Source: Burkholderia cenocepacia (GTDB lineage: Bacteria > Pseudomonadota > Gammaproteobacteria > Burkholderiales > Burkholderiaceae). From it: a stretch of 64,000 nucleotides of DNA. Both the position numbers and the translations under genes were made by a program. The stretch spans positions 1,302,001 to 1,366,000 of the forward strand of contig NZ_UAQZ01000001.1 of the NCBI RefSeq assembly GCF_900446215.1. The letters are read 5' to 3'. Under the pieces are notes generated by a model. The model saw only the letters and a list, made by a program, of their open reading frames with translations. It ran no database searches and was not told the DNA's origin. Below are positions 8,510 through 17,920 of this stretch, piece after piece; position 1 is the stretch's first letter, and every line of letters starts with the position of its first letter.

Positions 8510-9379
8510 TCACGAGACCCGCACGCGCGCCTCGTCCGCGCGGCGCGCCGCGTCGTGCACGATGTGCAGCTCCCGCGTGCGGATCGGCAGCGCGCAATCC
8601 GCGTCGGCGAGCGTCTTGCGCACCTGGCGCGCGAGACGCCAGCGCATCGCCCAGAACTGGTCGGTATGCGTCCACACGCGCATGTTCGCGACAGCCGTGC
8701 TGTCGTCGAAGCGCATCACCATCACGTCCGGCGCGGGGTCCTGCAGCACGTCGGGATCGGCCACGGCCAGCGCACGCAGCGCAGCGAGCGCGCGATCGAT
8801 ATCGTCATGCACGGACACTTCCACTTCGAGATCGAGGCGGCGCGTCGGGTTGCGCGTGTAGTTGCGGATCGAGCTGCCCCACAGCGCGCTGTTCGGCACG
8901 TACTCGCAGATGCCGTCCGGCTTCGTCAGGCGCGTCATGAAGAGCCCGACCTCTTCGACGGTGCCCGCGACGCCCGTGCCGCCGTCGATGTAGTCGCCGA
9001 CCTTGAACGGCCGCAGCAGCAGAAGCATGATGCCGGCCGCGATGTTCTGCATCGTGCCCTGCAGCGCGAAGCCGATGGCCAGGCCGGCTGCGCCGAGCAC
9101 CGCGACGATGCTCGCGGTTTCGATGCCGAGCTGCGACAGCGCGCCGACGATCGCGACGATGCGGATGCCCCACACCGCGACGTCGCAGAGGATTGGCCGC
9201 AGCGTGTCGTCGACGCGCTCCTTGTTCGAGAGCAGCCGGTTCAGCCAGTTGCCGATGCGTTTCGACAGCCACCAGCCGGCGACGAGCAGCGCCAGGGCCG
9301 CGGACAGCTTGAGGGAGAGGGTGGACAACGCGTTCCACAGGAACGTCCAGCGTTCCGGATGAAGTTGATCGAGAAACAT
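8510..9379 (-). CDS. mscS: Small-conductance mechanosensitive channel (MscS family)
   Basis: The 289-aa protein matches E. coli MscS (286 aa). It has three membrane segments at about residues 15-40, 60-85 and 90-125. The pore helix carries the Gly/Ala-rich pattern VLGAAGLAIGFALQGTMQNIAAGIMLLL followed by RPFKVGDYI, and a soluble cage domain ends the protein. It releases solutes on hypo-osmotic shock. I start at the ATG at 9377-9379, where the family N-terminus begins; the in-frame upstream extension is non-coding in character. A copy of the 14-bp recurrent repeat lies 150 bp upstream, between this gene and the divergent M23 peptidase. Confidence 0.92.
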   Translation of the reverse strand: MFLDQLHPERWTFLWNALSTLSLKLSAALALLVAGWWLSKRIGNWLNRLLSNKERVDDTLRPILCDVAVWGIRIVAIVGALSQLGIETASIVAVLGAAGLAIGFALQGTMQNIAAGIMLLLLRPFKVGDYIDGGTGVAGTVEEVGLFMTRLTKPDGICEYVPNSALWGSSIRNYTRNPTRRLDLEVEVSVHDDIDRALAALRALAVADPDVLQDPAPDVMVMRFDDSTAVANMRVWTHTDQFWAMRWRLARQVRKTLADADCALPIRTRELHIVHDAARRADEARVRVS

Positions 9380-9528
9380 GACGGGATTCCGGTGTTGAAG
9401 ACACGATGCGCGGCGCGTGTCGCGCGCCGGTAGCCCTCGACTGTACACGGCACCGCCGGTTTCGCGCGAATGCGTGACGTGCCGGCTGCGCTGATTTAGT
9501 ACGAGTATTAAGCGGCTTTTTGAACAAA

Positions 9529-9542
9529 TAAGACGAGTCCTA
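9529..9542. promoter_or_regulatory. Recurrent 14-bp inverted repeat, copy 1
   Basis: The plus strand reads TAAGACGAGTCCTA, i.e. TAGGACTCGTCTTA on the minus strand, one variant of the repeat TAGGACCAGTCC(G/T)A. It lies between mscS and the divergent M23 peptidase gene. Confidence 0.5.
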
Positions 9543-9658
9543 TTCAGCCGTTTCGACCACGCCGATACACTCGCTGTCGAGTAGCCGGATCGCGACGATC
9601 GTTCCTCCGCGACGCCCGGTTTTTTCCCGATTTTCATTGAATAGCGAGTGACGACGTC

Positions 9659-11032
9659 ATGCGGTCAGACCTGCGTTTCCGTGTCGCACGCGAGCAAGGT
9701 CGACCCGCGTCACGCGGCGTTCACCGTTTTCCGATCGGTCGCGCGTTCCTGCGCGGCATCGTCGCGGCGGCCTGCGTGGCCGGCGCACAGGGCGCGGCAG
9801 CGCAGGCGTTTCACGACGCCGCGCCGGCCGCGCCCGCGACGGCGGAAACCATCGATCTTGGCGACGTGCCTTTCTTCAATTCCGCGCGCACGACGTGGGG
9901 CGGCCTGCGTGCATCGTCCGCCGCGCCGCTCGACGTCGCTTATGCGTCGCATGCGTGGAACGTGTCGACGGGCACCGGGCGCGACGATCCGGTGGCGCGC
10001 TTCGGCGCCTGCGTTGCATATCGCGTGCTGTGCGATACCGCGCGCGGTGCGGTCGAACGCGGCTATGCGGCGCGGTTCGATTACGGGCTGGCATCGGCGT
10101 TGCCAGCGACGGGTGCGCAGCCGGCGTTCGCGCACGGTCCGGTCGATCTGGCCTCCGCCGAGCCGTTCACGCTCGCGCAACCGGATCGCGGCACGCGCGC
10201 CGGCGCGATCGTCGGCAGCCTGCACGCGTCGCTGGCGCGCGCCGATCTGCCGGCCGGCGTCGCCGCGCAGATCGTCCGCATGCTGGCCGGGCGCGTCGAT
10301 CCGAAGCAGCGCGGCGCGCAGGGCGACACTTTCCGCGTGGCATTCGAGCCCGACCACGACGCCACGCGGCCGGGCCGCGTACGCGTGACGGCGCTCGACG
10401 TCCGCTTTCGCGGGCAGCAGGTCGCGGCCGTGTGGTTCGCCGCGCAGGCCGGCTCGCCGGGCGCCTATTACGACCTCGACGGCATGCCACTCGGCGGCGC
10501 ACGCTTCGCGATGCCGGTCGCCGCGACGCGCATCAGCTCGACATTCGGCGCGCGTGTGCATCCGGTGAGCGGCGCGCGTCACGTGCATTCGGGCGTCGAT
10601 CTCGCGGCGCCGGCGGGCCGCGCGGTGCATGCGTCGGAGCGCGGCGTCGTGACGTTCATCGGCACCGAGCCGCGCGGCTATGGCAAGTACGTGGTGATTC
10701 GCCATGACGGCGGTTACGCGTCGTACTACGCGCACCTGTCGGCGTTCGAGCCGACGTTGCGAACCGGCGCGCGCGTCATGCGCGGTCAACGCGTCGGCGC
10801 GGTCGGCAGCACGGGAACGGCGACCGGCCCCCATCTGCACTTCGAGGTGCGCCGGCATGCGCGCCTCGTCGATCCGATCGAACTTGTGCACGCCGCCCAA
10901 GCGACGAAACTGAAGGGCGCGCAGCGCGTGGCGTTCAATCGGGTGGCGCGTGATGCGCGCGTGCAGCTCGCGGCGGCCACGTGGGCGCAACCCGTGGCGA
11001 TGTCCGCGCCTTCGGCGCCGCATGCCGGCTGA
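9659..11032 (+). CDS. Exported M23-family peptidase (LytM-type)
   Basis: The 457-aa protein has a long basic N-terminus and a hydrophobic export segment (residues about 28-49, ending AAA-QA). A middle domain with a GDTFRVAFEPD strand precedes a C-terminal M23 domain. The zinc ligands are H310 and D314 (HSGVD) and H394, with catalytic H359 and H392 (HLHFEVR). These residues are all present, so it should be an active glycine- or peptidoglycan-crosslink endopeptidase rather than a NlpD/EnvC-type activator. The ribosome-binding site is weak. It is divergent from mscS, with a recurrent-repeat copy between them, which may link cell-wall remodelling to osmotic response. Confidence 0.85.
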   Translation: MRSDLRFRVAREQGRPASRGVHRFPIGRAFLRGIVAAACVAGAQGAAAQAFHDAAPAAPATAETIDLGDVPFFNSARTTWGGLRASSAAPLDVAYASHAWNVSTGTGRDDPVARFGACVAYRVLCDTARGAVERGYAARFDYGLASALPATGAQPAFAHGPVDLASAEPFTLAQPDRGTRAGAIVGSLHASLARADLPAGVAAQIVRMLAGRVDPKQRGAQGDTFRVAFEPDHDATRPGRVRVTALDVRFRGQQVAAVWFAAQAGSPGAYYDLDGMPLGGARFAMPVAATRISSTFGARVHPVSGARHVHSGVDLAAPAGRAVHASERGVVTFIGTEPRGYGKYVVIRHDGGYASYYAHLSAFEPTLRTGARVMRGQRVGAVGSTGTATGPHLHFEVRRHARLVDPIELVHAAQATKLKGAQRVAFNRVARDARVQLAAATWAQPVAMSAPSAPHAG

Positions 11033-11057
11033 TTGCCGGCCATCTCGATGACGCCGG

Positions 11058-11087
11058 GCCGGTATCGCTGGATGGGGCGATACCGGC
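11058..11087 (+). terminator. Terminator-like hairpin after the M23 peptidase
   Basis: GCCGGTATCGC pairs perfectly with GCGATACCGGC across an 8-base loop, 25 bases after the stop. No T-run follows. Confidence 0.5.
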
Positions 11088-11141
11088 ATGCACGGTTCCA
11101 TCGTTGTCGCATTCGAGCGCGTGTGACGGCACCGTCCCGCC

Positions 11142-11153
11142 GGACTGGTCCTA
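11142..11153 (-). promoter_or_regulatory. Recurrent inverted repeat, copy 2
   Basis: The minus strand reads TAGGACCAGTCC, a 12-mer found exactly twice more in the window (53741 and 61139). It lies 248 bp upstream of the catalase-like gene. Confidence 0.55.
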
Positions 11154-11400
11154 CATGCGGCCTGCGATTTCAGCCTGGTCTGATGGCTCCGCTGTTACCC
11201 CGTCGCTAAGATTTTCGTATGCAATGCGCGTAGCGACTGCCGCAGTCTGCCGTCGCTGCCCGCGTTCGTACCTCAATCGATTCGATCGTGGGCACCCGAC
11301 GGCGCCCGTGAGCGCAGCCATGCGCTTCATGCATCGACGGCCGCGCCAGGCAAAACACGGCGCGGCACGCACGACGACCCAACGGGATGAAAAACCATCT

Positions 11401-12474
11401 ATGTCAAAACTGGATTTCACGTCGAAACGCACGTGGGGGGCGCTGGCGGCGATTGCCGCCGTGGCCGGCGTACTGACGTCGACCCTTGCGTGGACGGCCG
11501 GCTGGATCGGTTCGCGTACGACCAGCGTATCGCTGGTGTCGGAAACCCCACAGCCGTTTCCGGCAGGCTTTCGCCGCGCGCACGGCAAGGGCGTCTGCTT
11601 CGCCGGCACCTTCCGTCCCGACCGCGCGGCGGTGCCGTTGTCGACCGCGCGTGTGTTCACGCAGGCGGATATCCCGGTCGTCGGTCGGCTCTCGATCGGC
11701 ACCGGCAGCCCGTACGCGGCGGACAGCTCCACGACGACGCTGAGCATGGCTCTGCTGCTGACGACCGATGACAAGCAGCAATGGCGCATGGCGATGAACA
11801 ACCAGCCGTACTTCGCGACACACGAACCGGAGGGCTTTCTGGCCATGCAGCAGGCGACCGCGCCCGATCCGGCCACCGGCCAACCCGACCCGGCGCGGCT
11901 CTCCGCGTTTCTGAAAGCCTACCCGGAGGCGGAGAAGTTCATGAAATGGGCGGCGCAGGAACCGGCTCCGGGCAGTTTCGCGGGCGCGACGTTCTACAGC
12001 GTCAATGCCTTCTATCTCGTGGGCGCCGACGGGCACCGGCAGCCGGTGCGCTGGATGATGCGCCCGCATGATCCGTTCATGCCGATGAGCGATGCACAGC
12101 GGCAGAAGGCCGACCACGACTTCCTGTTCGAAGGCGTGCGCGAGCGGCTCGCGCGAAAGCCGCTCTATTGGGATTACGTGCTGCAACTGGCGCAGCCGGG
12201 CGATCCGGTCGACGATGCGTCGCAGCCGTGGCCGGCCGATCGCAAGCAGCTCGTCGCCGGCACGCTGGAAATGATGCGCGTCGTCGAACAGGCCGAGGGC
12301 GCGTGCCGCGACATCAACTTCGATCCGTCGATCGTGCCCGCGGGCGTCGAGGTCTCGAACGATCCGATCCTGAACGCGCGTTCGGGCGCGTACGCGCATT
12401 CGTTCAATCGCCGCGAACGCGAAATCGGCTACGGCAAGGCGACCGAAGCGGTCGGCAAGCAGGAGGTCAAATGA
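11401..12474 (+). CDS. Membrane-anchored/exported catalase-related peroxidase
   Basis: The 357-aa protein belongs to the short catalase-like haem family (SrpA type). After an N-terminal hydrophobic segment (residues about 13-37) comes the catalytic-histidine region RRAHGKGVCFAGTF (His about 61). Further on are SMALLLTTDDKQQWRMAMNNQPYF and a C-terminal RSGAYAHSFNRR block holding the presumed haem-ligand tyrosine. It lacks the NADPH-binding and C-terminal domains of full catalases. Its stop overlaps the start of a cytochrome b561 gene (ATGA), the usual partner. This suggests electrons from the quinone pool reach a periplasmic peroxidase, which is known only by association for such pairs. The start is chosen at the ATG before the membrane segment; its ribosome-binding site is weak. 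Confidence 0.85.
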   Translation: MSKLDFTSKRTWGALAAIAAVAGVLTSTLAWTAGWIGSRTTSVSLVSETPQPFPAGFRRAHGKGVCFAGTFRPDRAAVPLSTARVFTQADIPVVGRLSIGTGSPYAADSSTTTLSMALLLTTDDKQQWRMAMNNQPYFATHEPEGFLAMQQATAPDPATGQPDPARLSAFLKAYPEAEKFMKWAAQEPAPGSFAGATFYSVNAFYLVGADGHRQPVRWMMRPHDPFMPMSDAQRQKADHDFLFEGVRERLARKPLYWDYVLQLAQPGDPVDDASQPWPADRKQLVAGTLEMMRVVEQAEGACRDINFDPSIVPAGVEVSNDPILNARSGAYAHSFNRREREIGYGKATEAVGKQEVK

Positions 12475-13037
12475 ATACGCGGAAGATCACGAGCGGCGAT
12501 GCACCCCGCCATTTCAACGCGCTGGCGCGCGGTCTGCACTGGCTGATGGCCGCAATGATCCTGGCCATGCTGTTCATCGGCGCCGGCATGATGACGTCGT
12601 TGCATCACCGGATCTGGCTGATCGACCTGCATCGGCCGCTGGGTATCGCGATCCTCGTGCTGGCGCTGCTGCGCGTCGCGAACCGGTTGCGCAGCCGGCC
12701 GCCGGCGTTGCCGCGAAGCTTGCCGCATTGGCAGGTGCTCGCAGCGAAAGCGTCGCACTGGGCACTGTATGCGTTGATGCTGGCATTGCCGCTGATCGGC
12801 TGGGCCTTGTTGTCGGCGGGCGGGTTCCCGATCGTGCTGTTCAAGGGCGTCAACCTGCCTGCGATCGTACCGGCCAGTCCGACGCTCTTTGCGTGGTTGC
12901 GCGATGCGCATGGTCTATTGGCGCGACTGCTGTTCGTCGTCGTGCTGGCCCATCTGTCGGCCGCTCTGGTTCATGCGTGGATTTACCGGGACGGCGTTTT
13001 CTCCAGCATGGCGCGAGGTGGACGGCAGCGCGGCTAG
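12471..13037 (+). CDS. Cytochrome b561
   Basis: The 188-aa integral membrane protein has four hydrophobic helices. Histidines in ALARGLHWLMA (helix 1), LIDLHRPLGIAILVLALLR (helix 2), AAKASHWALYALML (helix 3) and LRDAHGLLARLLFVVVLAHL (helix 4) are placed to bind two b haems. AGGAGGTCAA directly precedes the ATG, which overlaps the catalase stop. It probably shuttles electrons between quinol and the exported catalase-like protein. The partner assignment rests on the gene overlap. Confidence 0.9.
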   Translation: MNTRKITSGDAPRHFNALARGLHWLMAAMILAMLFIGAGMMTSLHHRIWLIDLHRPLGIAILVLALLRVANRLRSRPPALPRSLPHWQVLAAKASHWALYALMLALPLIGWALLSAGGFPIVLFKGVNLPAIVPASPTLFAWLRDAHGLLARLLFVVVLAHLSAALVHAWIYRDGVFSSMARGGRQRG

Positions 13038-13534
13038 GCCGCCGCGTCGTTCGATCGTCGTCGGGGCCTGTCCAGCGTCGGTTCTGGCGGCCATCGCCAA
13101 GCGGTCCGAAATATGGGCTGCCCCGGATCGTCGATCGCATCGGCCAGAACCGGTGGCCGCGCAGTCGTCCGAAAGCGGGCGGCATTGCATCGTGCAAAGC
13201 AACATGACCGAATCGTCCATGCTGCTTTGCACGGTCATTCGATGGCGGTATTGCGTCATCTTTTCCGATTCGCCCGAATCTCGTCGTCCCGGCTTTCAGG
13301 GGTGACGCGACAACCGGAAAATTAAACCGGCTTCGTGTGGGTGATGGTCGTCGCGCAACGTTTTCTGCGGCGCAGCAACACAGCCGTTTTCTTTATTTCC
13401 CGCTCCAAAACAAATCGCCGCGTGATTACCGATATCACGCCCTCGCATCTTGCGATTATTTCAAGACAGGTGATATAACCCGTTTCACGCACCGATTTGC
13501 AGCAATAACGTCACCAATAAATGCGAGCGGAAAA
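13038..13534. other. Intergenic region upstream of the autotransporter
   Basis: This 497-bp region becomes noticeably AT-richer over its last 170 bases, as expected for a promoter zone. It contains the inverted repeat at 13192-13232. I see no gene: the reading frame open from 13337 lacks a ribosome-binding site and a signal peptide until 13535. Confidence 0.6.
13192..13232. repeat. Inverted repeat between cytochrome b561 and the autotransporter
   Basis: GTGCAAAGCA (13192-13201) and TGCTTTGCAC (13223-13232) are perfect 10-bp arms 21 bp apart. ATGACCG at 13204 and CGGTCAT at 13232-13238 form a second, nested pair. It could be an operator or a transcript-end hairpin; there is no T-run. Confidence 0.55.
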
Positions 13535-16500
13535 ATGAAAAGAAAGGCGCGGAACCTGGGTTTGGGTGGAATGGCGATCCTGACCGGCGCGGTGCCGGTC
13601 AGTGCGTATGCGGCGTGCTCGGCCACCGCGCCGGGCAGCGGCACGACGGTGACGTGTACCGGCGCGAATGCGCCGTCGGTCGTGGCCACGGCCGGCAGCA
13701 CCGGCGTGACGATCAACCTCGATTCGACCGTGACGGGCAGCTACGTGCTGACGTCCACGCCGACGCCGTTCTCGGTCGATGCGTCGAGCACGATCACCAA
13801 CAACGGCAGCCTGTCGATGTCCGGCAACGGCACGGGCGTCGCGAACCGCGGCGCGGTGCTGCTCGGCGTGAACAACGGCAACACGCTCACCAATGCGGCG
13901 ACCGGCGTGATCGCGACGTCGGGCACCTACAACGACGGGATGGCCGCGAACGGCAACAACAACACGCTCGTCAACAACGGCACGATCACGACCACCGGCA
14001 ACAATTCGTACGGGATGACGGCCGCGTGGGGGCAGAGCAATCCCGGCGCGTCGGGCAACCAGATCGTCAACACGGGCACCGTGACGACATCCGGCAACAA
14101 CGCGCGCGCGGCGTCGCTGCTCGGCGGCAACGGGACGATCACCAACGGCGGCACGCTGACATCGAACGGCCGCGATGCACCGGCCGTTTACATGCAGGGC
14201 AACAACGACACGCTGGTCAACAGCGGCACGATCCAGACCACCGGCACCGCGACGAGCGGCGGCAGCGTCGACGCGGTCGTATCGAACACGCTCGGCAGCT
14301 CGTTCACCGCGACCATCACGAATCAGGCCGGCGGCAGGATCATCAGCAACAACGGGATCGGCGTACGCTCGACCAACGGCGCGACGACGATCACCAACGC
14401 GGGGCTGATCCAGGGTGGCGGCGGCACCGCGATTCAGGGTGGCAACGGCAACGTGACGCTGATCCTGCAGACCGGCTCGCAGATCGTCGGCACGGCCAAC
14501 GGCGGCGCGGGCACCAACACCCTGACGTTGCAGGGCACCGGCACCGCGTCGAATGCGTTCACGAATTTCCAGAGCCTGACGATGGCCGGCACCGACTGGA
14601 CGTGGGCCGGCACCGGCACGTTCTCGACCGCGCTGGTGCAGAGCGGCACGCTGAACCTCACCGGCACGCTCGGCACGACGACGGCATCGGTCGTCGCGAC
14701 CGTCAACGCGGGCGCGACGCTGCAGGCGAATGCGTCGAACCTGCCGCTGTCCGTCACCGACAACGGGCTCGTGCGCTTCCAGCAGGACAGTGCCGGCACG
14801 TACACGGGTACGATCGGCGGGTCGGGCGCGGTGGAGAAAACCGGCGCGGGCACGTTGACCGTCGCGCCTTCCTCCGCAGGCGGCAACCCGTATTCGGGTG
14901 GCACGACGATCACGCAGGGTACGCTGTCGGTCGCGGCCGACAACGCGCTCGGCGCTTCGTCGGGATCGCTGACTTTCAACGGTGGCACGCTACAACTCGG
15001 CAGCGCGTTCGATCTCGCGTCGAGCCGCGCGGTGTCGATCACGTCGAACAACGGCACGATCGATACGCAGGGCTTCGATTCCGCGATCGCGCAGAACGTC
15101 ACCGGCGCGGGCGGGCTCACCAAACTCGGGGCCGGCACGCTGACCATGAACGGCGCGAACACCTATGCCGGCGGCACGGCGCTGAATGCCGGCACGCTCG
15201 TCGTCGGTGACGCCGCACATGCGTCCGCCGCGCTGGGCGGCGGCGGGCCGGTGGCGGTGGCAGCAGGCGCGACGCTCGGCGGCTATGGCAGCGTGACGGG
15301 CAACGTGACGAACAACGGCACGATTTCGGTCGCGAATGCACTCGCCAGCCTCGCCAGCGGCGCGATCGGCGATTTCCGGATCAACGGCAACCTGACCAAC
15401 GCGGGGCGCGTGCAGCTCGGTGGTAGCGGCGTGGGCAACACGCTGACGGTCGCGGGCAACTACGTCGGCCAGAACGCGATGCTCACGCTGAACACGACGC
15501 TTGCCGGCGATGGCGCGCCGTCGGACAAGCTGGTCGTCAGCGGCGGCACGGCGAGCGGCTCGAGCACGCTGAAGGTGACGAACGTCGGCGGCGCAGGTGC
15601 GCAGACGACGGGCGACGGCATCCAGGTCGTGCAGGCGGCGAATGGCGCGACGACGAGTGCGGGTGCGTTTTCGCTGTCCGGCGGGACGGTCAGCGCGGGC
15701 GCATATACGTATTTCCTCGCGAAGGGCGGCGAGTCGACTGGCACTGGCGACAACTGGTATCTGCGCAACACGGTGCCGCCGAAACCGCAGCCGCCCGTCG
15801 TCGAGCCCGGCCAGCCGACGCCGCCGGCCGAGCCGCCGGTGATCGCCGCCGAAGGCACGCCCGAATCGATCGTCGAAGCGGTCGATCATGCGGGCATCGG
15901 CGGCAATCCGGAGCCGATCTATCGTCCCGAAGTGCCGCTATACGCGGAAGCGCCGGCCGTCGCGCGTCAGCTGGGCCTGCTGCAGATCGACACGTTCCAC
16001 GATCGTCAGGGCGAACAAGGGCTGCTCGCCGAAAACGGGTCGGTGCCCGCGTCGTGGGCCCGCGTGTGGGGCGGCAACAGCAACATCAGACAGAAGGGCG
16101 ACGCGACACCGTCGTTCGACGGCACGGTGTGGGGGATGCAGGTCGGGCAGGATCTCTACGCCGATACGACCGCCAGTGGCCATCGCAATCACTACGGTTT
16201 CTTCCTCGGCTTCTCGCGCGCGGTCGGCGATGTGAACGGCTTCGCGCTCGCGCAGACGGACCTGGGCGTCGGCTCGCTGCAGGTCAATGCATACGACCTC
16301 GGCGGCTACTGGACGCATATCGGCCCGGGCGGCTGGTACACGGACGCGGTGCTGATGGCCAGCGCGCTGACGGTGCGCACGCATTCGAACGACAACGTGA
16401 ACGGCTCGACGAACGGCAACGCATTGACGGGCTCCGTCGAAGCCGGATTGCCGATCGCGCTCGGCAACGGGCTGACGCTCGAGCCGCATGCGCAACTCGT

Positions 16501-16870
16501 GTGGCAATGGCTGTCGCTCGATCGCTTCAACGACGGGGTGTCGAGCATCGGATGGAACAACGGCAATACGTTCGTCGGCCGGATCGGCGCGCGGCTGCAA
16601 TACGCGTTCGATGCGAACGGCGTGAGCTGGAAGCCGTATCTGCGTGCGAACGTGCTGCGCTCGTTCGGCGCGGACGACAAGACGACGTTCGGCGGTTCGA
16701 CGACCATCGGCACGCAGGTCGGGCAGACGGCCGGCCAGATCGGCGCGGGGCTCGTCGCGCAGCTGACGAAGCGCGGCAGCGTGTATGCGACGGTCAGCTA
16801 CCTGACCAACTTCGGCGGCGAGCACCAGCGCACGATTACCGGCAATGCGGGCGTGCGGTGGGCGTGGTGA
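13535..16870 (+). CDS. Type V autotransporter with beta-helical passenger
   Basis: The 1,111-aa product has a signal peptide ending near AYA-AC (residue 27). A long passenger of Asn/Thr/Gly-rich repeats (TNNGSLSMSGNGTG, NTLTNAATGVI, TITNAG) resembles a pectin-lyase-type beta-helix. Two PATR-type segments follow (YSGGTTITQGTLSVAADNALGASSG and TYAGGTALNAGTLVVGDA). A Pro-rich linker (PPKPQPPVVEPGQP) leads to a C-terminal barrel of about 270 residues beginning near WARVWGGNSNIRQKGD and ending in W, as outer-membrane barrels do. The ATG at 13535 is chosen because GAGCGG and the signal peptide follow correctly; the longer frame from 13337 would bury the signal. No protease motif is visible, so adhesion or aggregation is more likely. 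Confidence 0.88.
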   Translation: MKRKARNLGLGGMAILTGAVPVSAYAACSATAPGSGTTVTCTGANAPSVVATAGSTGVTINLDSTVTGSYVLTSTPTPFSVDASSTITNNGSLSMSGNGTGVANRGAVLLGVNNGNTLTNAATGVIATSGTYNDGMAANGNNNTLVNNGTITTTGNNSYGMTAAWGQSNPGASGNQIVNTGTVTTSGNNARAASLLGGNGTITNGGTLTSNGRDAPAVYMQGNNDTLVNSGTIQTTGTATSGGSVDAVVSNTLGSSFTATITNQAGGRIISNNGIGVRSTNGATTITNAGLIQGGGGTAIQGGNGNVTLILQTGSQIVGTANGGAGTNTLTLQGTGTASNAFTNFQSLTMAGTDWTWAGTGTFSTALVQSGTLNLTGTLGTTTASVVATVNAGATLQANASNLPLSVTDNGLVRFQQDSAGTYTGTIGGSGAVEKTGAGTLTVAPSSAGGNPYSGGTTITQGTLSVAADNALGASSGSLTFNGGTLQLGSAFDLASSRAVSITSNNGTIDTQGFDSAIAQNVTGAGGLTKLGAGTLTMNGANTYAGGTALNAGTLVVGDAAHASAALGGGGPVAVAAGATLGGYGSVTGNVTNNGTISVANALASLASGAIGDFRINGNLTNAGRVQLGGSGVGNTLTVAGNYVGQNAMLTLNTTLAGDGAPSDKLVVSGGTASGSSTLKVTNVGGAGAQTTGDGIQVVQAANGATTSAGAFSLSGGTVSAGAYTYFLAKGGESTGTGDNWYLRNTVPPKPQPPVVEPGQPTPPAEPPVIAAEGTPESIVEAVDHAGIGGNPEPIYRPEVPLYAEAPAVARQLGLLQIDTFHDRQGEQGLLAENGSVPASWARVWGGNSNIRQKGDATPSFDGTVWGMQVGQDLYADTTASGHRNHYGFFLGFSRAVGDVNGFALAQTDLGVGSLQVNAYDLGGYWTHIGPGGWYTDAVLMASALTVRTHSNDNVNGSTNGNALTGSVEAGLPIALGNGLTLEPHAQLVWQWLSLDRFNDGVSSIGWNNGNTFVGRIGARLQYAFDANGVSWKPYLRANVLRSFGADDKTTFGGSTTIGTQVGQTAGQIGAGLVAQLTKRGSVYATVSYLTNFGGEHQRTITGNAGVRWAW

Positions 16871-16952
16871 TGTAACGGCGAAGACCCCGGGGGCGATCGG
16901 CCGTGGCGCGCATCGTCATGGCCGATCGTGTTCTTGTGACCCGGGTGGGTTC

Positions 16953-17000
16953 GCGACTGGCCGACGCGCACCGGCCAGTCGCCACGCCGGGCGGCGTGGC
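16953..17000. terminator. Paired hairpins between convergent genes
   Basis: Two perfect stems lie between the autotransporter and bclB stops: GCGACTGGCCG with CGGCCAGTCGC (16953-16982), and GCCACGCC with GGCGTGGC (16981-17000). A third arm pair, CGATCGGCC with GGCCGATCG, lies just before. They probably end transcription from both sides, although there is no T-run. Confidence 0.5.
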
Positions 17001-17023
17001 GACGCTCGTCGGGCTAGCGTGCG

Positions 17024-17758
17024 TCAACCCAGCGGCCAGTTCAGGATCGCGATGCCGTCGTTGTAGTCGCCATCGCCGCCATCTTCCGATCCGACCAGCC
17101 CGAAGTAGGTCTTCTTGAAGATGTCGACCTGACGCGAGCCGATCTTCGACGGCTTGCCGTTCGCCGTCACGACCACCCGCACCTTCCCCTTGCCCGAGTT
17201 CACGATCTGCGTGTTCAGGTTCGCGTCCTGCGTGCCGGCGCCCTGGAACGTCGCGGCCGGTTTCGGGTTGTCGTCGACGAACACCTCGATCGTCTGCGGT
17301 GCGGACGAATTGACCAGCGCGGTCACGCCGAATGCGATGTTCGGCGGCAGGGTGAAGATGCCGTCGCGTTCGCCGCCGCCGGTCGGCACGGGCGCGGGCT
17401 GCACGGGTTGCGGTGTCGCTTTCGAGAAGTAATTGACCACCGCGCCGACGCCGAACTTCGCCGCGGCACCGGGCAACACGCCCGGCGCGCCGGCCCACGT
17501 CACCGTGCACGCAACGACCTCGCCTGCCGCATCGGTTTTCACCTTGTTCTGCCAGCTGCCGACGTCGAAGCTGTACGGGATCGTCGCGATATCGACGAAC
17601 ACGTCGTATTGCGGCAGTTTCTCGACGAGCTGCGCGGTCATGAACTGACGCATCCGGTCGAGCACGGCCTGATCGCCGTTGGCCTGCACGGCAGTGGCGT
17701 CGTTGCCCGCGAGTTGCAGCAGCGCGTAAAGGTCGTCGTGGGTAAAGGGTTGTGACAT
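17024..17758 (-). CDS. bclB: PA-IIL-type calcium-dependent lectin BC2L-B
   Basis: The 244-aa product equals the known length of BC2L-B. The C-terminal about 115 residues form the PA-IIL/LecB lectin fold, with the calcium and sugar site SEDGGDGDYNDG and the terminal glycine that completes the neighbouring subunit's site. The specificity loop reads NSSAPQ (SSA). In related lectins SSG (PA-IIL) and SSA (CV-IIL) favour fucose, so fucose preference is inferred. The N-terminal about 130 residues (MSQPFTHDDLYALLQLAGNDATA) are a separate domain of unknown role, joined by a Pro-rich linker. No signal peptide is present. It is the last gene of the bclACB cluster, 162 bp after bclC. Confidence 0.92.
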   Translation of the reverse strand: MSQPFTHDDLYALLQLAGNDATAVQANGDQAVLDRMRQFMTAQLVEKLPQYDVFVDIATIPYSFDVGSWQNKVKTDAAGEVVACTVTWAGAPGVLPGAAAKFGVGAVVNYFSKATPQPVQPAPVPTGGGERDGIFTLPPNIAFGVTALVNSSAPQTIEVFVDDNPKPAATFQGAGTQDANLNTQIVNSGKGKVRVVVTANGKPSKIGSRQVDIFKKTYFGLVGSEDGGDGDYNDGIAILNWPLG

Positions 17759-17920
17759 GTCGTCCTCGTCTGAATGGAAGGTTCCGCATCGCATGACCGG
17801 CGAACGGATTTCACCGGACCGCGCGCGGTGTACAGCAGTGGGACTGCAAATGACTGCTCGAACGATGCGCAATGCATGGCGGGCCCCGTCGCCATTGCGA
17901 TGGTTAGTGATGGCCGTCGA

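Larger units (their letters stand above)
11033..11400. other. Intergenic region before the catalase-like gene
   Basis: The 368 bp hold an 11-bp-stem hairpin (11058-11087) and a recurrent-repeat copy (11142-11153). I see no gene. The open frame through the region lacks coding character and runs into the catalase gene. Confidence 0.6.

Noticed and set aside
13337-13534. Extended N-terminus of the autotransporter from 13337
   Set aside because: It would place 66 polar residues before the signal peptide, and the ribosome-binding site fits the ATG at 13535.
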